A DNA stretch of 64,000 bases. Origin: Tomitella gaofuii (GTDB taxonomy: Bacteria > Actinomycetota > Actinomycetes > Mycobacteriales > Mycobacteriaceae). Position 1 is the stretch's first letter. Each line of letters begins with the position of its first letter. The DNA lies in assembly GCF_014126825.1 (NCBI RefSeq), contig NZ_CP059900.1, positions 3,486,954 to 3,550,953 on the forward strand, in the 5' to 3' direction. Positions 63,328-64,000 of the stretch are shown here, piece by piece. Both the position numbers and the translations under genes were made by a program. The notes beneath the pieces were generated by a model. It was not told where the DNA came from. It saw only the letters and a list, made by a program, of their open reading frames with translations, and did no database searches.

Positions 63328-64000
63328 TCATGACGCCGACGGCCCCGGAGCGCCCTGCGCGAGCAGCCCGTCGACGATCGCCGCGAGTGCGATGCGATAG
63401 GTGTCCTGCGCCGCCAGCGCCGGCCATCGGTCGCCGAGGGCGGTCAGCTGCGGAAGCCAGGAGGCGTCGAGGTCGCCGAAGAACGCGCCGCGTCTCGTCG
63501 GGGCGCCGGCGCCGCCGGCGGGAGCCGGACGCCGCGTGGTGTGCGCGCGGACGAGGATCTCTCCGACGGCGTGATACCAGAGGTGCCGGAAAACGTGGAC
63601 CGCCTGATCTGGCGTACAGCCGTGATCGATGGCTCCGGCGACGATGGTCTCGACGGTCCACAGCGCGCGCTCGCCGAGCAATCCGACGAAGCCATCCGAG
63701 GTGAGGATCTCCGCCGCCCACGGCCACGCCGCCAGCGCATCGTGCAGAGTGGCCGCGGCGACGATGATGCGTTCGCGCGGTAAAGCGGGCAGCGGCGGTC
63801 GCGGTATCCCGGACGCGTACTCGTCGATCAGGAGCAGCAGCAGCTCCTCGCGGTCCCGCACGTGGTGATACAGCGTCGTCGGGCCAATGCCGAGTTCCGA
63901 CGCCAGCCTGCGCATGGTCAGCCTGTCCCAACCGTCACGGTCGATGAGGTGGCGGGCTGCCGCGAGGATCTCGCCGCGGGAGGTGACCGGAGGGCGCCCG
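63328..64000 (-). CDS. TetR family regulator, N-terminus cut by window edge
   Basis: HTH visible near the edge: SRGEILAAARHLIDRDGWDRLTMRRLASELGIGPTTLYHHVRDREELLLLLIDEY. The C-terminal domain resembles the TetR_C (tetracycline-repressor-like) fold (GFVGLLGERALWTVETIVAGAIDHGCTPDQAVHVFRHLWYHAVGEIL). At least 224 residues in frame; the true start is beyond 64000. An ATG at 63915 is inside the HTH and is not the start. Confidence 0.88.
   Translation of the reverse strand, partial: GRPPVTSRGEILAAARHLIDRDGWDRLTMRRLASELGIGPTTLYHHVRDREELLLLLIDEYASGIPRPPLPALPRERIIVAAATLHDALAAWPWAAEILTSDGFVGLLGERALWTVETIVAGAIDHGCTPDQAVHVFRHLWYHAVGEILVRAHTTRRPAPAGGAGAPTRRGAFFGDLDASWLPQLTALGDRWPALAAQDTYRIALAAIVDGLLAQGAPGPSAS

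Overview
The window is high-GC, densely coded DNA from a mycolic-acid-forming actinobacterium (order Mycobacteriales). This rests on mycothiol synthesis (mshA), an HBHA-like adhesin, senX3-regX3, a RamB-type regulator beside isocitrate lyase, an antigen-85-like mycoloyltransferase, frequent GTG starts and many leaderless genes. Gene order from 1 to about 41.4 kb, and again at lpdA, follows the M. tuberculosis block Rv0509 (hemA) down to Rv0462 (lpd), as I remember it. Several insertions and the general make-up suggest a relative outside Mycobacterium (Tsukamurella/Tomitella/Dietzia/Gordonia-like). The species cannot be fixed from the sequence alone.

Layout. 1-3.3 kb: hemA (3' end lost at the window edge), a glutaredoxin-like protein and a HAD phosphatase. 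3.3-11.5 kb: acyltransferase, NAD-epimerase, the 33-residue ribosomal protein bS22, a BldC-like regulator, proC, a sugar-phosphate isomerase-like protein, an acidic membrane protein, a Ppx/GppA phosphatase and a cysteine-rich protein. 11.8-20.3 kb: a secreted protein, regX3/senX3, gpmA, then an overlapping hydrolase-mshA-YbjN operon, an SDR and murB. 20.3-30.9 kb: DUF2505, DUF2993, deoC, purU, a hydrolase/MerR/diiron-oxygenase group, DUF2516, hbhA, an XRE regulator, DUF445 and a TetR regulator. 31-32.2 kb: an AbiEi/DUF559-type gene between two 61-bp direct repeats. 32.3-41.4 kb: a MetE homologue without its zinc ligands, fadB2, aceA, a lipoprotein, ramB, an SDR and a carboxymuconolactone decarboxylase-like protein.

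41.5-58.6 kb is an accessory block inserted relative to M. tuberculosis. It holds a UbiB/ABC1-like kinase, a TetR regulator, a three-gene overlapping operon (LuxI/FeeM-like acyltransferase, ThiF-nitroreductase fusion, GAF-GGDEF-EAL), a PAS protein, an LpqE-like lipoprotein with a 45-residue partner, one GAF-STAS and two GAF-ANTAR proteins, a cobalamin riboswitch with a B12-type ABC importer, a small hydrolase, and an A/T-richer PIN toxin-antitoxin pair. At 58.7-64 kb come lpdA, then five tiny genes (39-59 residues) on the + strand. Each has a strong Shine-Dalgarno and they form three transcription units, two ending in perfect hairpins. A secreted mycoloyltransferase faces them, followed by a TetR gene cut by the window end.

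Most notable: the five-gene cluster, which resembles mycomembrane PorA/PorH-type proteins and has an IdeR-like iron box at one promoter; the MetE homologue that has lost its zinc site in an intact frame; and the acyltransferase/E1-nitroreductase/c-di-GMP operon.
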